Shown: in pieces, positions 15,690 through 25,593 of the stretch
Position numbering within the stretch: position 1 is the first letter of the stretch
Layout of the letters: each line of letters opens with the position of its first letter
Assembly: GCF_008704795.1 (NCBI RefSeq)
Contig: NZ_CP023690.1
Coordinates: forward strand, 3,916,501 to 3,980,500
Source: Streptomyces spectabilis
GTDB taxonomy: Bacteria; Actinomycetota; Actinomycetes; Streptomycetales; Streptomycetaceae
DNA length: 64,000 nt
Direction of reading: 5' to 3'
Program-made: the position numbers and the translations under genes
Notes under the pieces: model-generated
Database searches by the model: none
What the model saw: only the letters and a program-made list of their open reading frames with translations
What the model was told of the DNA's origin: nothing

Positions 15690-18600
15690 GTGAGTCATCT
15701 CGAGCGGGCGGACGATTCAGGGTCGTCCCCCGTCATCAAGAAGGTTCTCGAACAATCCGCACGAGTGTTGGAGACCTATCGCGTGGATCCCGGCCTGGTC
15801 CAGGAACACGCAAACGGCGAACGGCGGATCACACAAGGCGGCTACGGAAATCGGCAGATATTCGAGATAGTCCAGAACGCGGCCGACGAAATCGCCGAAG
15901 AACCCGGTGGGACCATCCAGGTGGTTCTCTCGACGGATCATCTCTACTGTGCCAACGAAGGAACTCCGGTCACCCCGGAAGGTGCTGACACCATCCTTCG
16001 GATGAGTGTCTCGAAGAAGCGCGGAAGGCAGATCGGACGCTTCGGTGTCGGCGTGAAATCGGTGCTCGCCATCACGGATGCGCCCCAGTTCTTCAGCGAA
16101 TCAGGAAGGTTCGGCTTCGGCTTCGACCGGGACTGGGCGCTCTCGGAGATCGCCGAGGCGTGTGGAGTCGCGCCCGATGCCGACTTCGAGGCTCCGGTCC
16201 TCAGGATGGCCCGGCCACTGAACGTGGACGAGGAGCGGCAGGCCGACGCGATCCTCGACGAACTCCTCGGCTGGGCGACGACAGTAGTACGCCTCCCGCT
16301 CATCCGTGGGGCTGCGGAGAGACTCGCGGGCGACCTTCGTCAGACTGGCAAGGATTCCGCACGCGACGAGTTCCCCGCCCGGTTCCAGCTCTTCTCCCAC
16401 CACGTCGGAACGGTCGTACTCGAGGACCGCAGAGTCCTGCCCCCCGGACGTCGGGTCATCAAGGTCGAGCACACCGGCTTCCGACACACGATCCATGAGA
16501 CGCGGACCGGGCATCAAGCCGCGCGCACGGACTGGCGGGTCTTCACTCATGCTCATCTCCCCAGCGAGGCGGCGCGCCGCAGCGCCGGGGAGATGCACGA
16601 CAGGGGAACGATCGACATCGCCTGGGCCGTGCCCGAGTACACCGGTGACAAGCTGTTGAGCGTCCCTCGAGGACGGGGGGAGTTCTGGTCGTTCTTCCCG
16701 ACCAAGTACCCGATGACGTTGAGTGGGATCCTCAACGGCGCTTGGAAGACCAACGAGGACCGGCAGAACCTGCTCGACGCCAGCCCCTTCAACGAGGAAC
16801 TGATCCGGGCCGCTGCCGGGTTGGTGGTGGAATCCCTGCCGCACCTGGCGCCGCAGCAGGACCCGGGAGCCTACCTCCCCCTGCTGCCCGGCCGGACGAA
16901 GGAGTCGGAGACCCTCAACTGGGCCGACCAGCAACTGACCGAGCGCGTCTGGGACATGGCGGCGACGCGTCCGTCACTCCCCGATCAGGACGGTACTCTG
17001 CGCGTCCCTCGGGATCTGCGCCTCCATCCGGACATGGGCAAGCGGGGAAAGCTCAAGCTGCGGTGGCTCGAGATGTGGAACGCCTGTCCGGGCCGCCCCG
17101 GTGACTGGCTCCACCCCTCCGTGGAGGCCACCGAACTCCGCTCCGGCAAGGTCGAGCACGTCATCGCCGCGGCCAAGCAGGAGCGCGCCACGGTCCGCGA
17201 GTGGCTGGAGGTCCTCGTCGCCGACGGATCGCCCCGAGCGTCCGCCGTGGCCATCCTCATCCTCGCGGAGATGATCAAGGAGGACTCCCCGTTCGCGGAC
17301 GAGGCGCGTACGGCGCGCATCGTGCTCACCGAGAAGCACGGTCTGGTACCACCGATCGCAGGAAAGGTATTCCGGCAGACCGTCCAGGACGGCCTCGAGG
17401 ACGACCTCGTCTATGCGCACCCGGAACTGTCGGAGGACACATCGCTCACGTCCGCGTTCCACCTCATCGGCATCCGTGAGGCGGATGCACGGGGGCGGTT
17501 CATCGGCGTGCTCGACCAAGGGTTCGATCGATACTCCGCACAGGACTGGACGAGGTTCTGGGAGCTGTTCCGCAGCGCGGGCGGCAGCCACGTCACCGCG
17601 GTGGTCCGCGATCGAGTGCCGCATCCGCAGGTGACTCTCCGTGTCCGGACCAAGGACGGACGCTTCCGCAGCATGTACAACTGCCTAGTTCCCGGCACAG
17701 TGGTGCCCACCGACGGGTCCCGTGATGCCTCGGTCGCCGTGGACATGGCCTTCCACTCCGACGACTTGGCCGTCTTCCGCGAGTTCGGTCTGTCGGACCG
17801 CCCTGTCGGGGGGTTCCGGCCGGAGCACGAAGCCTGGTTCGACGAATACCGGGCGGCGGTCTTCGACAACTACTGTCGCACGCTCGACAGCAAGGCGACT
17901 CGGCCGCACATCTCTCGGATCAAGTTGGAAGGCGCCGCCGTCGGAGGCCCCTTGCACCTGCTCCCGCTGCTCTCGGACGAAGGCAGAGCAGCTTTCGTCA
18001 AGGCGCTCCCGGACGACTCGGTGATAGATGTCTGGACCAGGCAGTTCGGCGCACAGGCCAACACCAGGGCAGCAGTGGCCTCCCCGCTGCGCTGGATGGT
18101 GCGTCGCCATGGTCGCGTGCCGACGTCCAAAGGCATCACAGCGGTGGTCGACGCAGTCGGGCCTCAGCTGGACGCCTACAGCGACGTCCTGCCGGTCGCC
18201 GACATCAGCCCCGAGAAGGCGCGCAAGCTCCACCTCCCCGTGCTGATGGACGACGTACCCGAAGCACACTGGACACATCTGCTGGAGGAGCTGCTCCGGA
18301 GTGAGGACGACAGCTTCGTCGGTCGGACCTATGTGATGTTGACCCGTCTCCAAGTGGCCTTCCCCGAGGGCTCCCTCACCCGCTGTCGCATCGGATCGGA
18401 GTGGGGCTCGAGGGAGGACGGGGAGATCGCCGTGGCAGCTTCGGCCGAGGAGTACCGGGCCCTTCGGTCCGAGCGTCTGCCCGCCCTGCTCGCGGGCACT
18501 CCGGAGGACGCCGAGTTGCTGGTGACACAGTGGGGAATGCTGCGTCACGCCGACGTCATCAGCAAGGAAACCCGGCATGTGGCGTCCGGCGGCGCGGTCC

Positions 18601-20462
18601 CCCTGCGGGACGAATTCCCCACACTCCGGCAACGGCTGGGCAACCGGGTCAACAACTACGAGCTGCAGTTCTGCTCGGAACTGGAAGAGGTGGTCCGAAC
18701 TCCGAACGGTGTCCGAGCCAGGCCGTTGAAAAGCGCGTTGCAGGGCACAACTGTGCTCGTTCTCGCTCCTGCGGACAGACTGGCCACCCTGTGCGCCGCC
18801 GACCACGCGCTCCAGTGGAAGCTGGGAGAAACCGCATGCCGCGCGGTCCTCGAAGCACAGAACCGCCAGGAACAGGATCAGCAGCTCCAGGCGACATTCC
18901 GCGCCGTCCGTGAGGCGGAGTCCATCCGGGCGAAGCTGGAGCTGCTGATCGGTGCCGAAGCCCTCCAGGCGGGCCTTCCGCCCGGCTTGCTGGCCAGCGA
19001 GAAAGCAGAACTCGACGGTGGGGAGCCCTCGGCGCGACGGATCGCCCAGATGGCGTTCAACGCGCACGGCGACGGGGTGCTCCAAGCCCATGTCAAGGAT
19101 CTGACCGCCGAGTACCCCAATCACGCCCCCTCTTCGTTCACCGGGGCGACTCCCGCAGTGAAGTTCGTCTCCGATCTGGGCTTCCCGGACTCCTTCGCAG
19201 GGGTACGCGCTCCTGTCCCGGCTCCCCGCATCGATGTCGACGGCCCGACGGAGTTCCCCCGCCTCCACGACTACCAGGAGCGCCTTGCCACGAACGTCTT
19301 CAGCATGCTGGACCGGCTCTCGCCGCAGCGCGGCATGCTGTCCCTGCCCACAGGTGCGGGCAAGACACGGGTGGCTGCGGAGGCGGTGATCCGCTGGATC
19401 AAACAGAACGAGCAACTGGCCGGTCCGATTCTGTGGATCGCCCAGACCGAGGAACTGTGCGAACAAGCCGTACAGAGCTGGCAGTTCGTATGGTCCAAGG
19501 TCGGCGCCGACTCGCCGTTGGCCATCAGCCGCCTGTGGGCGACGAACGAGGCGGGGCCGGTCGACCACCGCCCTCACCTCGTCGTGGCCACGGACGTCAA
19601 GCTGCGCGTGTGCCTGGGCTCCCGCGCGTACGCCTGGCTCCGCGGAGCGTCACTCGTCATCGTGGACGAGGCTCATACGGCGATCTCGCCCCAGTACACG
19701 GAGATCCTCGAACTCCTCGGCCTGACGCACTCCCGCACCGACCGCCACCTCCTCGGTCTGACGGCGACGCCCTTCCGCAACACCAACGTCGAGGAGACCC
19801 AACGTCTGATCCGACGATTCGGCAGTCGTCGCCTGGACGAAGGCATCTTCGCCTCGGACGACCCCTATGCCGAGCTGCAGGAACTCGGCATGCTCGCCCG
19901 GGTCGCGCACAAGGAACTGACCGGCGGCACCATCGAGCTGACACACGACGAGCGGGTACGTGCCGATCAGCTCAGCATCCTGTCCAAGGGCGCGGAGCAA
20001 CGTCTCGCCGACGACCACGATCGCAATCGGCGCATCATCGACGAGATCCGGGCCATGCCGCGGGACTGGCCCGTCCTCGTCTTCGCCACGTCCGTCGGGC
20101 ATGCCAAGTTCCTCGCAGCGAAGCTCAACGACCAGGGGATCACCGCGGCCGCCGTGGATTCGGCGACCTCTCCGATCGAACGCCGCCGCCGCATCGACGC
20201 CTTCCGGCGTGGCCGCATCCGCGTCCTCACCAACTACGGCGTGCTCACTCAGGGTTTCGACGCTCCCGCCACACGCGCCGTGGTGGTGGCCCGTCCGACC
20301 TACAGCCCCAACGTCTACCAGCAGATGATCGGTCGCGGCCTGCGCGGGCCGCGCAACGGCGGCAAGGACACCTGCCTGATCCTGAACGTACGGGACAACA
20401 TCACCAACTACGGCAAGGCCCTGGCCTTCACCCGATTCGAGCACCTCTGGGGTTCGAAATGA
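15690..20462 (+). CDS. Sacsin-like GHKL ATPase fused to SF2 helicase
   Basis: A 1590-aa protein with two ATP-using modules. The N-terminus is a sacsin/Hsp90-type GHKL domain: N-box IFEIVQNAADE (57-67), CANEGTPV (87-94) and GRFGVGVKSVL (116-126). About 900 residues of unknown middle follow. From about 1190 there is an SF2 helicase: Walker A LPTGAGKT (about 1219), DEAH in VIVDEAHTA (about 1325), TATPFRN (motif III), and QMIGRGLRGP (motif VI). It probably translocates on or remodels nucleic acid; the GHKL clamp may gate it. GTG 15690 has a weak ribosome site. Its stop overlaps the SF1 helicase ATG (ATGA), the first of three such overlaps in the operon. Confidence 0.88.
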   Translation: MSHLERADDSGSSPVIKKVLEQSARVLETYRVDPGLVQEHANGERRITQGGYGNRQIFEIVQNAADEIAEEPGGTIQVVLSTDHLYCANEGTPVTPEGADTILRMSVSKKRGRQIGRFGVGVKSVLAITDAPQFFSESGRFGFGFDRDWALSEIAEACGVAPDADFEAPVLRMARPLNVDEERQADAILDELLGWATTVVRLPLIRGAAERLAGDLRQTGKDSARDEFPARFQLFSHHVGTVVLEDRRVLPPGRRVIKVEHTGFRHTIHETRTGHQAARTDWRVFTHAHLPSEAARRSAGEMHDRGTIDIAWAVPEYTGDKLLSVPRGRGEFWSFFPTKYPMTLSGILNGAWKTNEDRQNLLDASPFNEELIRAAAGLVVESLPHLAPQQDPGAYLPLLPGRTKESETLNWADQQLTERVWDMAATRPSLPDQDGTLRVPRDLRLHPDMGKRGKLKLRWLEMWNACPGRPGDWLHPSVEATELRSGKVEHVIAAAKQERATVREWLEVLVADGSPRASAVAILILAEMIKEDSPFADEARTARIVLTEKHGLVPPIAGKVFRQTVQDGLEDDLVYAHPELSEDTSLTSAFHLIGIREADARGRFIGVLDQGFDRYSAQDWTRFWELFRSAGGSHVTAVVRDRVPHPQVTLRVRTKDGRFRSMYNCLVPGTVVPTDGSRDASVAVDMAFHSDDLAVFREFGLSDRPVGGFRPEHEAWFDEYRAAVFDNYCRTLDSKATRPHISRIKLEGAAVGGPLHLLPLLSDEGRAAFVKALPDDSVIDVWTRQFGAQANTRAAVASPLRWMVRRHGRVPTSKGITAVVDAVGPQLDAYSDVLPVADISPEKARKLHLPVLMDDVPEAHWTHLLEELLRSEDDSFVGRTYVMLTRLQVAFPEGSLTRCRIGSEWGSREDGEIAVAASAEEYRALRSERLPALLAGTPEDAELLVTQWGMLRHADVISKETRHVASGGAVPLRDEFPTLRQRLGNRVNNYELQFCSELEEVVRTPNGVRARPLKSALQGTTVLVLAPADRLATLCAADHALQWKLGETACRAVLEAQNRQEQDQQLQATFRAVREAESIRAKLELLIGAEALQAGLPPGLLASEKAELDGGEPSARRIAQMAFNAHGDGVLQAHVKDLTAEYPNHAPSSFTGATPAVKFVSDLGFPDSFAGVRAPVPAPRIDVDGPTEFPRLHDYQERLATNVFSMLDRLSPQRGMLSLPTGAGKTRVAAEAVIRWIKQNEQLAGPILWIAQTEELCEQAVQSWQFVWSKVGADSPLAISRLWATNEAGPVDHRPHLVVATDVKLRVCLGSRAYAWLRGASLVIVDEAHTAISPQYTEILELLGLTHSRTDRHLLGLTATPFRNTNVEETQRLIRRFGSRRLDEGIFASDDPYAELQELGMLARVAHKELTGGTIELTHDERVRADQLSILSKGAEQRLADDHDRNRRIIDEIRAMPRDWPVLVFATSVGHAKFLAAKLNDQGITAAAVDSATSPIERRRRIDAFRRGRIRVLTNYGVLTQGFDAPATRAVVVARPTYSPNVYQQMIGRGLRGPRNGGKDTCLILNVRDNITNYGKALAFTRFEHLWGSK

Positions 20463-22369
20463 TCGACACACATTCAGGCACCCCCACACTCACGGTCGAG
20501 CAGCGAGCTGTGGTCGCCCAACCCTGGGACGCCCGGCTCCTGGTGACGGCAGGCGCGGGCACAGGCAAGACCCATACCGTCGTACGGCGGCTCGATGCTC
20601 TGGTGAGCCACGAGGAGGAGGCTCTACGGTCCGGTGAGATCCTGGTACTCAGCTTCTCCCGCGCCGCCGTGCGGGAGCTGCGCGAGCGGATCGCCAGTCA
20701 CGGTCGGCACGCCCGCCGGGTCCGTGTCCAGACGTTCGACTCCTGGGCACACGCGCTACTGAACAGCGCCTGGCCGGAACACGACTGGAGCCGTTGCTCC
20801 TTCGACGAGCGCATTCACGAGGCGGAGAAGGCGATCATCGGCGGGGCGGTGGAGGCGGGAGAGCTCGGTGCCCCGGCGCATGTCGTCATCGACGAGGCAC
20901 AGGACCTGGTCGGGGCCCGTCGAAACATGGTGGAGACGCTGCTGGACCGGTTCCAGGACAGCTGCGGGTTCACAGTGTTGGGGGACGGCGCGCAGTCCGT
21001 GTACGGATTCCAGGTCTCCGATCCCGGGGCGCGAGCCGCCGAGAACAACTACTTCTTCGACTGGCTGCGCGCCTCGTACGCCGACGACCTGGTCGAGCTG
21101 CATCTGACGACCAACTTCCGGGCCAGGACCGAGGAAGCGCGCACCGCGCTTCCTCTGGGACCCGCGCTCCGGCGCTCCTGCTCCGACACCGGTGAAGCGG
21201 CGAAGGTCGGCGACTCCTCTTACCGAGCGCTGCGCGAGAGCCTGTTGGCCTGTCCCGACTTCGGCGAGCTCTCGGAGGCCTTCGCCATCGACTCGCTCCG
21301 CCACTACCCCGGTACGTGCGCCGTCCTCTGTCGGGACAACCGGCAAGCACTGATCCTGTCGGAGACTCTGTTCGAGCACCGCGTGCCTCACAAGCTCCAG
21401 CGATCCCTTCAGGACCGCCCGGTGCCCTCCTGGGTGGCAGGCCTGCTGCGGCGGACGGGATCCACGACCCTGGGCGAGGAGCGCTTCCGGCACCTCCTTG
21501 CCGAGGTCGGTGATGCGTGCGACATCGATGCGGCGCGCGCCTGGCGCTCCCTGCGCGGTGCAGCACGCACTTCGCGCGGCCTGCTGGACCTGTCCGCGGT
21601 GCGGCGACTCGTCGCCGAGGGTCGCTTCCCCGACGACCTGGTGGCCGGCGAACCCGTGTCTCTGGTCGTCTCCACGATCCATCGCGCCAAGGGGCTCGAG
21701 TTCGACCGGGTGATCATCGTCGAGCCCCCGGTCGTCACCGAGTTGAGCAGACAGCACAGTCACATCGATTCGGCAGGCGAGGCGCGGGCGCTGTACGTCG
21801 CGATGACCCGCCCCCGGGAGGACCTCTATCGGATCGCCGCTCCGAACACCCGGCACATCCGCCGTGATCGCGCCATCAGTCGTTGGTACGTGGGCGGCCC
21901 GAAGGCATCCATGCGCCGAGGTATCGAAAGCACCGGCCGTGACGTCTGCCGGGAACATCCTCCGGGTACGGACGGCTTCCACCGTGACCCGGCGGCTGTC
22001 CAGGAGCAGCTCGCCACCACTGCTCGCAGTGGTGATCCACTCGTCCTGCGGCGCCTCCATGGCCTTCAGCCGGACGCCGACCAGAGCCCTCCCTATGTGA
22101 TCCATCACCGGCGGACCCCCGTCGGCATGACCTCCGAGACCTTCCGACGGGACCTGAGTGCGTCCCTCAGGATCAGCCGGAAGTGGGAGGTCTCCTGGCC
22201 CTCCGAGATCATCGGGTTCCGGATCGACACCGTGGAGGCGGTGGCAGGCAGCAGGGCTTCAGGATCTCGAGCAGGGCTGGGCGAGCACGGGGTGTGGCTG
22301 GTACCGCGCATGTCCGGCCTGGGGCACTACAAGTGGGGCGAACAGACCCAGGAAGGTCATGAGGCATGA
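20459..22369 (+). CDS. UvrD/Rep-like SF1 helicase
   Basis: A 636-aa SF1A helicase. Motifs in order: Q-motif LTVEQRAVV; Walker A TAGAGTGKT (about 30-38); motif Ia LVLSFSRAAVRELRERI; motif II VIDEAQDL (about 141-148); motif III GDGAQSVYGF; motif V VSTIHRAKGLEFDRVII; motif VI ALYVAMTRPRE. The C-terminal region of about 130 residues has no known domain and no nuclease motif is visible, unlike RecB or AddA. ATG 20459 overlaps the previous stop. It would unwind DNA beside the other two helicases. Confidence 0.92.
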   Translation: MIDTHSGTPTLTVEQRAVVAQPWDARLLVTAGAGTGKTHTVVRRLDALVSHEEEALRSGEILVLSFSRAAVRELRERIASHGRHARRVRVQTFDSWAHALLNSAWPEHDWSRCSFDERIHEAEKAIIGGAVEAGELGAPAHVVIDEAQDLVGARRNMVETLLDRFQDSCGFTVLGDGAQSVYGFQVSDPGARAAENNYFFDWLRASYADDLVELHLTTNFRARTEEARTALPLGPALRRSCSDTGEAAKVGDSSYRALRESLLACPDFGELSEAFAIDSLRHYPGTCAVLCRDNRQALILSETLFEHRVPHKLQRSLQDRPVPSWVAGLLRRTGSTTLGEERFRHLLAEVGDACDIDAARAWRSLRGAARTSRGLLDLSAVRRLVAEGRFPDDLVAGEPVSLVVSTIHRAKGLEFDRVIIVEPPVVTELSRQHSHIDSAGEARALYVAMTRPREDLYRIAAPNTRHIRRDRAISRWYVGGPKASMRRGIESTGRDVCREHPPGTDGFHRDPAAVQEQLATTARSGDPLVLRRLHGLQPDADQSPPYVIHHRRTPVGMTSETFRRDLSASLRISRKWEVSWPSEIIGFRIDTVEAVAGSRASGSRAGLGEHGVWLVPRMSGLGHYKWGEQTQEGHEA

Positions 22370-25300
22370 CGAGCGACACGAGAAACCACTCGGCGCACTA
22401 CGCGGTCCGCGCAAGTCTGCTGGCCCGCCTGCGGACGGACCTGCTGGGCCCCCGGGCCGACGACGAGGTCCTCGTCCAGGATCCTCCGATCACGAGCTAC
22501 CCGATCGGCGTGCTGTTCCCGCGGCCCGCGTCCGGGACGGCCGAGGAAGAACTCGCTGCCGATGTCGCGGAGAACGACGGACTGGACGAGACCGCCGTGC
22601 TCGGGCGGGGTGACATCGAGGAATCCACCCCGGACCTCGGCACCTCCTCGGCCAACGACCGACGCCCCTCCTCCATGGGACTCACCTTCGCGGTGGACCC
22701 CGAGGTCTCCTCCACGATCGTCGTCACAGCCGAGGCCGCCGTGTACGACCCGGTCGACGCCTCCGGACGCCCGGTCACCGCCAGACGCGCCGAGGCACGC
22801 AGCACCGCCGACCAGGTCGAGCGCTGGCGGCGACGGCCGCTGGACCTCCCAGCGGTCACGGTGGATGTCCGCAGCCCCGGCACGCAGCACCCGGGCCCCC
22901 TCGCAGACGGTGTGAGCATCCGCGCCCTGGTCCGGGAGACGTCGCACGACGGCACCGTCACCGTCACCGTCACTCTGATCAACGAGAACCGGGTCGGCGA
23001 ACGTGAACTGCAGGACGCCTTCAGCCTGTTCCAGTGCCGTCTCACCGTGAGCAGCCCCTCGGGTGAGCGGGCGCTGGTCGAACGGCATCCCACCTCGGGG
23101 GCCGTCGATGAGGAGCAGGCCTTGAGCAGGCTGCTCCACCGACACGCTCCGACCTTTGCCACCGGCCACGGCTGCGCTGCCGACTGGGAGTGGGAACCGC
23201 CCGCTGTCGGTTCCCCGGCCGTGGGACGCGCTGCGGTCGACCGGGTCAGGACCGAGTTCGTGCCCACGCACGAAGTGCTGCTGACCGACTCCAACCCGGA
23301 GATCGATGCCTCGGCCCTCGCCATGCACGGGATGGCTCATCGCCCCGACTCCGAGATCCTGTCGGCGCTCGAACGCCTCCTGGCCGGGTACGAGGAATGG
23401 ATCGACCGGAAGGAGGTCGAGGCGGACGGGCTGGCCGGTACGCCTTTCGGTCCTCCCGCCCAGGAGCAGATCGAGCTGTGTCGTTCGGCCCTCGGCCGTA
23501 TGCGCCGTGGGATCGGTCTCCTGGCCGATCACGACCGGCCCGAGATCATGCACGCCTTCAGGCTCACCAATGAGGCCATGGCCCAGCAGCGAGCCCGTAG
23601 CTCCTGGGTGAGGAGCGGCCGGGAGGGTCTGCCCGACCCGGCCGCGGGACGATGGCGACCGTTCCAGATCTCCTTCATGCTTCTCTGCCTCGAAGGGGTC
23701 GTCGACCCGGAACACGAGGACCGGAAGGTCGCCGACCTTCTCTGGTTCCCGACCGGTGGCGGCAAGACAGAAGCGTACCTCGGCCTGATCGCCTTCACCA
23801 CCTTCCTCCGTCGACTGCGCCTGGGGACCCGCGGGGCCGGGGTGACCGTGCTGATGCGCTACACGCTACGGCTGCTCACCCTGCAGCAGTTCGAGCGCGC
23901 TGCCCTGCTCATCTGCGCCATGGAACGGATGCGGCTCTCCGACGAGAAGCTGCTCGGCAGCGAGCCGATCTCCATCGGCATGTGGGTCGGCCAGTCAGCC
24001 ACCCCGAACACCTTGAGTGCCGCAGCGAACAGTCTCCTCGAGCTCCGTAAGGGGAAGTCCCTCCAGGAGAAGAACCCCGTCCAACTCCACGCGTGCCCCT
24101 GGTGCGGCTCCCGTCTCGATGCCTACCAGTACGAGGTGGACGAGGAGGCACGCAGGCTGCGCGTGCGGTGCCCGGACTCCTCCTGCGATTTTCGTGACGG
24201 ACTACCGGTCCACCTGGTCGACGACGCCGTCTACGAGGCCCGCCCCACCCTGGTCATCGCCACGGTGGACAAGTTCGCCTCCATGCCGTGGCGTGAGAAG
24301 ACCGCGGCGCTCTTCAACCGGGATCGCGCGGACGACACGCCTCCCCCCGAATTGATCGTCCAGGACGAGCTCCATCTCATCTCAGGACCGCTCGGGACCC
24401 TCACCGGCCTCTACGAAACCGCGGTGGACCTGCTCGCCGACCGTCCGAAGGTGATCGCGTCGACCGCGACCATCCGCAGGGCGGGCGACCAGGGCAAAGC
24501 ACTGTTCGCCCGCAGTGTCTCCCAGTTCCCTCCGGCCGGACTGGACTCGCGCGACTCCTGGTTCGCCGTGGAGGCGCCCCGAGAACGCCAGGCCAGTCGC
24601 CAGTACGTCGGACTGCTCACCCCGAGCATGAGTCAATCGACCCTGCTCATCCGCACGTACGCCACGCTGCTGCACCAAGCCGTGCAGGCCGAGACCTCCC
24701 CCGAGGTGCGTGACGCCTACTGGACGCTGGTCGGCTACTTCAACAGTCTGCGGCTGCTGGCCGCCGCGGACCTTCAGGTCAAGGACGACGTCGAGGCGTA
24801 TCTGGAGCACTTGGCCGAACGCGACGGCACCGAACGACGGCGCGTCGTCGAGGTGACTGAGCTGACCAGCCGGGCCACCTCCAGCGAGGTCCCCGCGCGA
24901 CTGAAGCAGATCGAACTGCGGCTCCCGCACCCCGAGACGGTCGATGTCCTGCTCGCCACGAACATGATCTCCGTCGGTGTCGACGTGGATCGACTCGGGC
25001 TGATGGCCGTCATGGGTCAGCCTCAGACCACGGCCGAGTACATCCAGGCCACGAGCCGTGTCGGTCGCAGCCATCCGGGCCTCGTCACCGTCATGTTGAA
25101 CTCGATGCGGTCCAGGGACCGCTCGCACTACGAGAACTTTCTGCACTATCACTCCGCGCTCTATCGCGAGGTGGAGTCGACATCGGTGACTCCGTTCTCC
25201 GCCCGCTCCCGCGACCGCGGACTGCACGCGGTGGTGGTCGCGCTCGCCCGGATCCTCATCCCTGCGGCTCGCCCCAACGAGGGCGCGGGACGTATCGATG

Positions 25301-25593
25301 AGTTCCGTGACGAACTCAGGCAACTGGTCAGGCCGGCCCTGCTCGAACGTGTGGGCGCCGTCGACAGCGACGCGTACGAGGCGACGGCCCGTGACTTCGA
25401 CGCGTTCGTCGACCGGTGGGCGGACGAGGCCGACGCCCATGGCGGCCTCCACTACGAGCCTGTACGCGGCAGGAGGACCCCCTCCCTGCTCCGCAGCTTC
25501 GACGACGAGTCGAACGACGGGGCCTGGCCGACCCTGTGGAGTCTGCGCGATGTGGACGCGGAGACCGCTCTGTTCATGGAGGCATCACGATGA
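22366..25593 (+). CDS. drmA: DrmA-like DISARM helicase
   Basis: A 1075-aa SF2 helicase matching DrmA, the core helicase of DISARM. Walker A is WFPTGGGKTEAYLGL (about 460-473) and motif II is the DrmA-type IVQDELHLISGPLGTL (about 664). There is an inserted Cys cluster (CPWC at about 577, CPDSSC at about 605) likely to bind zinc. The C-terminal helicase part has DVLLATNMISVGVDV and EYIQATSRVGR. In DISARM, DrmA and DrmB form a DNA-binding complex that loads on free 5' ends. ATG 22366 overlaps the SF1 helicase stop, and the gene's own stop overlaps drmB. Confidence 0.88.
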   Translation: MTSDTRNHSAHYAVRASLLARLRTDLLGPRADDEVLVQDPPITSYPIGVLFPRPASGTAEEELAADVAENDGLDETAVLGRGDIEESTPDLGTSSANDRRPSSMGLTFAVDPEVSSTIVVTAEAAVYDPVDASGRPVTARRAEARSTADQVERWRRRPLDLPAVTVDVRSPGTQHPGPLADGVSIRALVRETSHDGTVTVTVTLINENRVGERELQDAFSLFQCRLTVSSPSGERALVERHPTSGAVDEEQALSRLLHRHAPTFATGHGCAADWEWEPPAVGSPAVGRAAVDRVRTEFVPTHEVLLTDSNPEIDASALAMHGMAHRPDSEILSALERLLAGYEEWIDRKEVEADGLAGTPFGPPAQEQIELCRSALGRMRRGIGLLADHDRPEIMHAFRLTNEAMAQQRARSSWVRSGREGLPDPAAGRWRPFQISFMLLCLEGVVDPEHEDRKVADLLWFPTGGGKTEAYLGLIAFTTFLRRLRLGTRGAGVTVLMRYTLRLLTLQQFERAALLICAMERMRLSDEKLLGSEPISIGMWVGQSATPNTLSAAANSLLELRKGKSLQEKNPVQLHACPWCGSRLDAYQYEVDEEARRLRVRCPDSSCDFRDGLPVHLVDDAVYEARPTLVIATVDKFASMPWREKTAALFNRDRADDTPPPELIVQDELHLISGPLGTLTGLYETAVDLLADRPKVIASTATIRRAGDQGKALFARSVSQFPPAGLDSRDSWFAVEAPRERQASRQYVGLLTPSMSQSTLLIRTYATLLHQAVQAETSPEVRDAYWTLVGYFNSLRLLAAADLQVKDDVEAYLEHLAERDGTERRRVVEVTELTSRATSSEVPARLKQIELRLPHPETVDVLLATNMISVGVDVDRLGLMAVMGQPQTTAEYIQATSRVGRSHPGLVTVMLNSMRSRDRSHYENFLHYHSALYREVESTSVTPFSARSRDRGLHAVVVALARILIPAARPNEGAGRIDEFRDELRQLVRPALLERVGAVDSDAYEATARDFDAFVDRWADEADAHGGLHYEPVRGRRTPSLLRSFDDESNDGAWPTLWSLRDVDAETALFMEASR

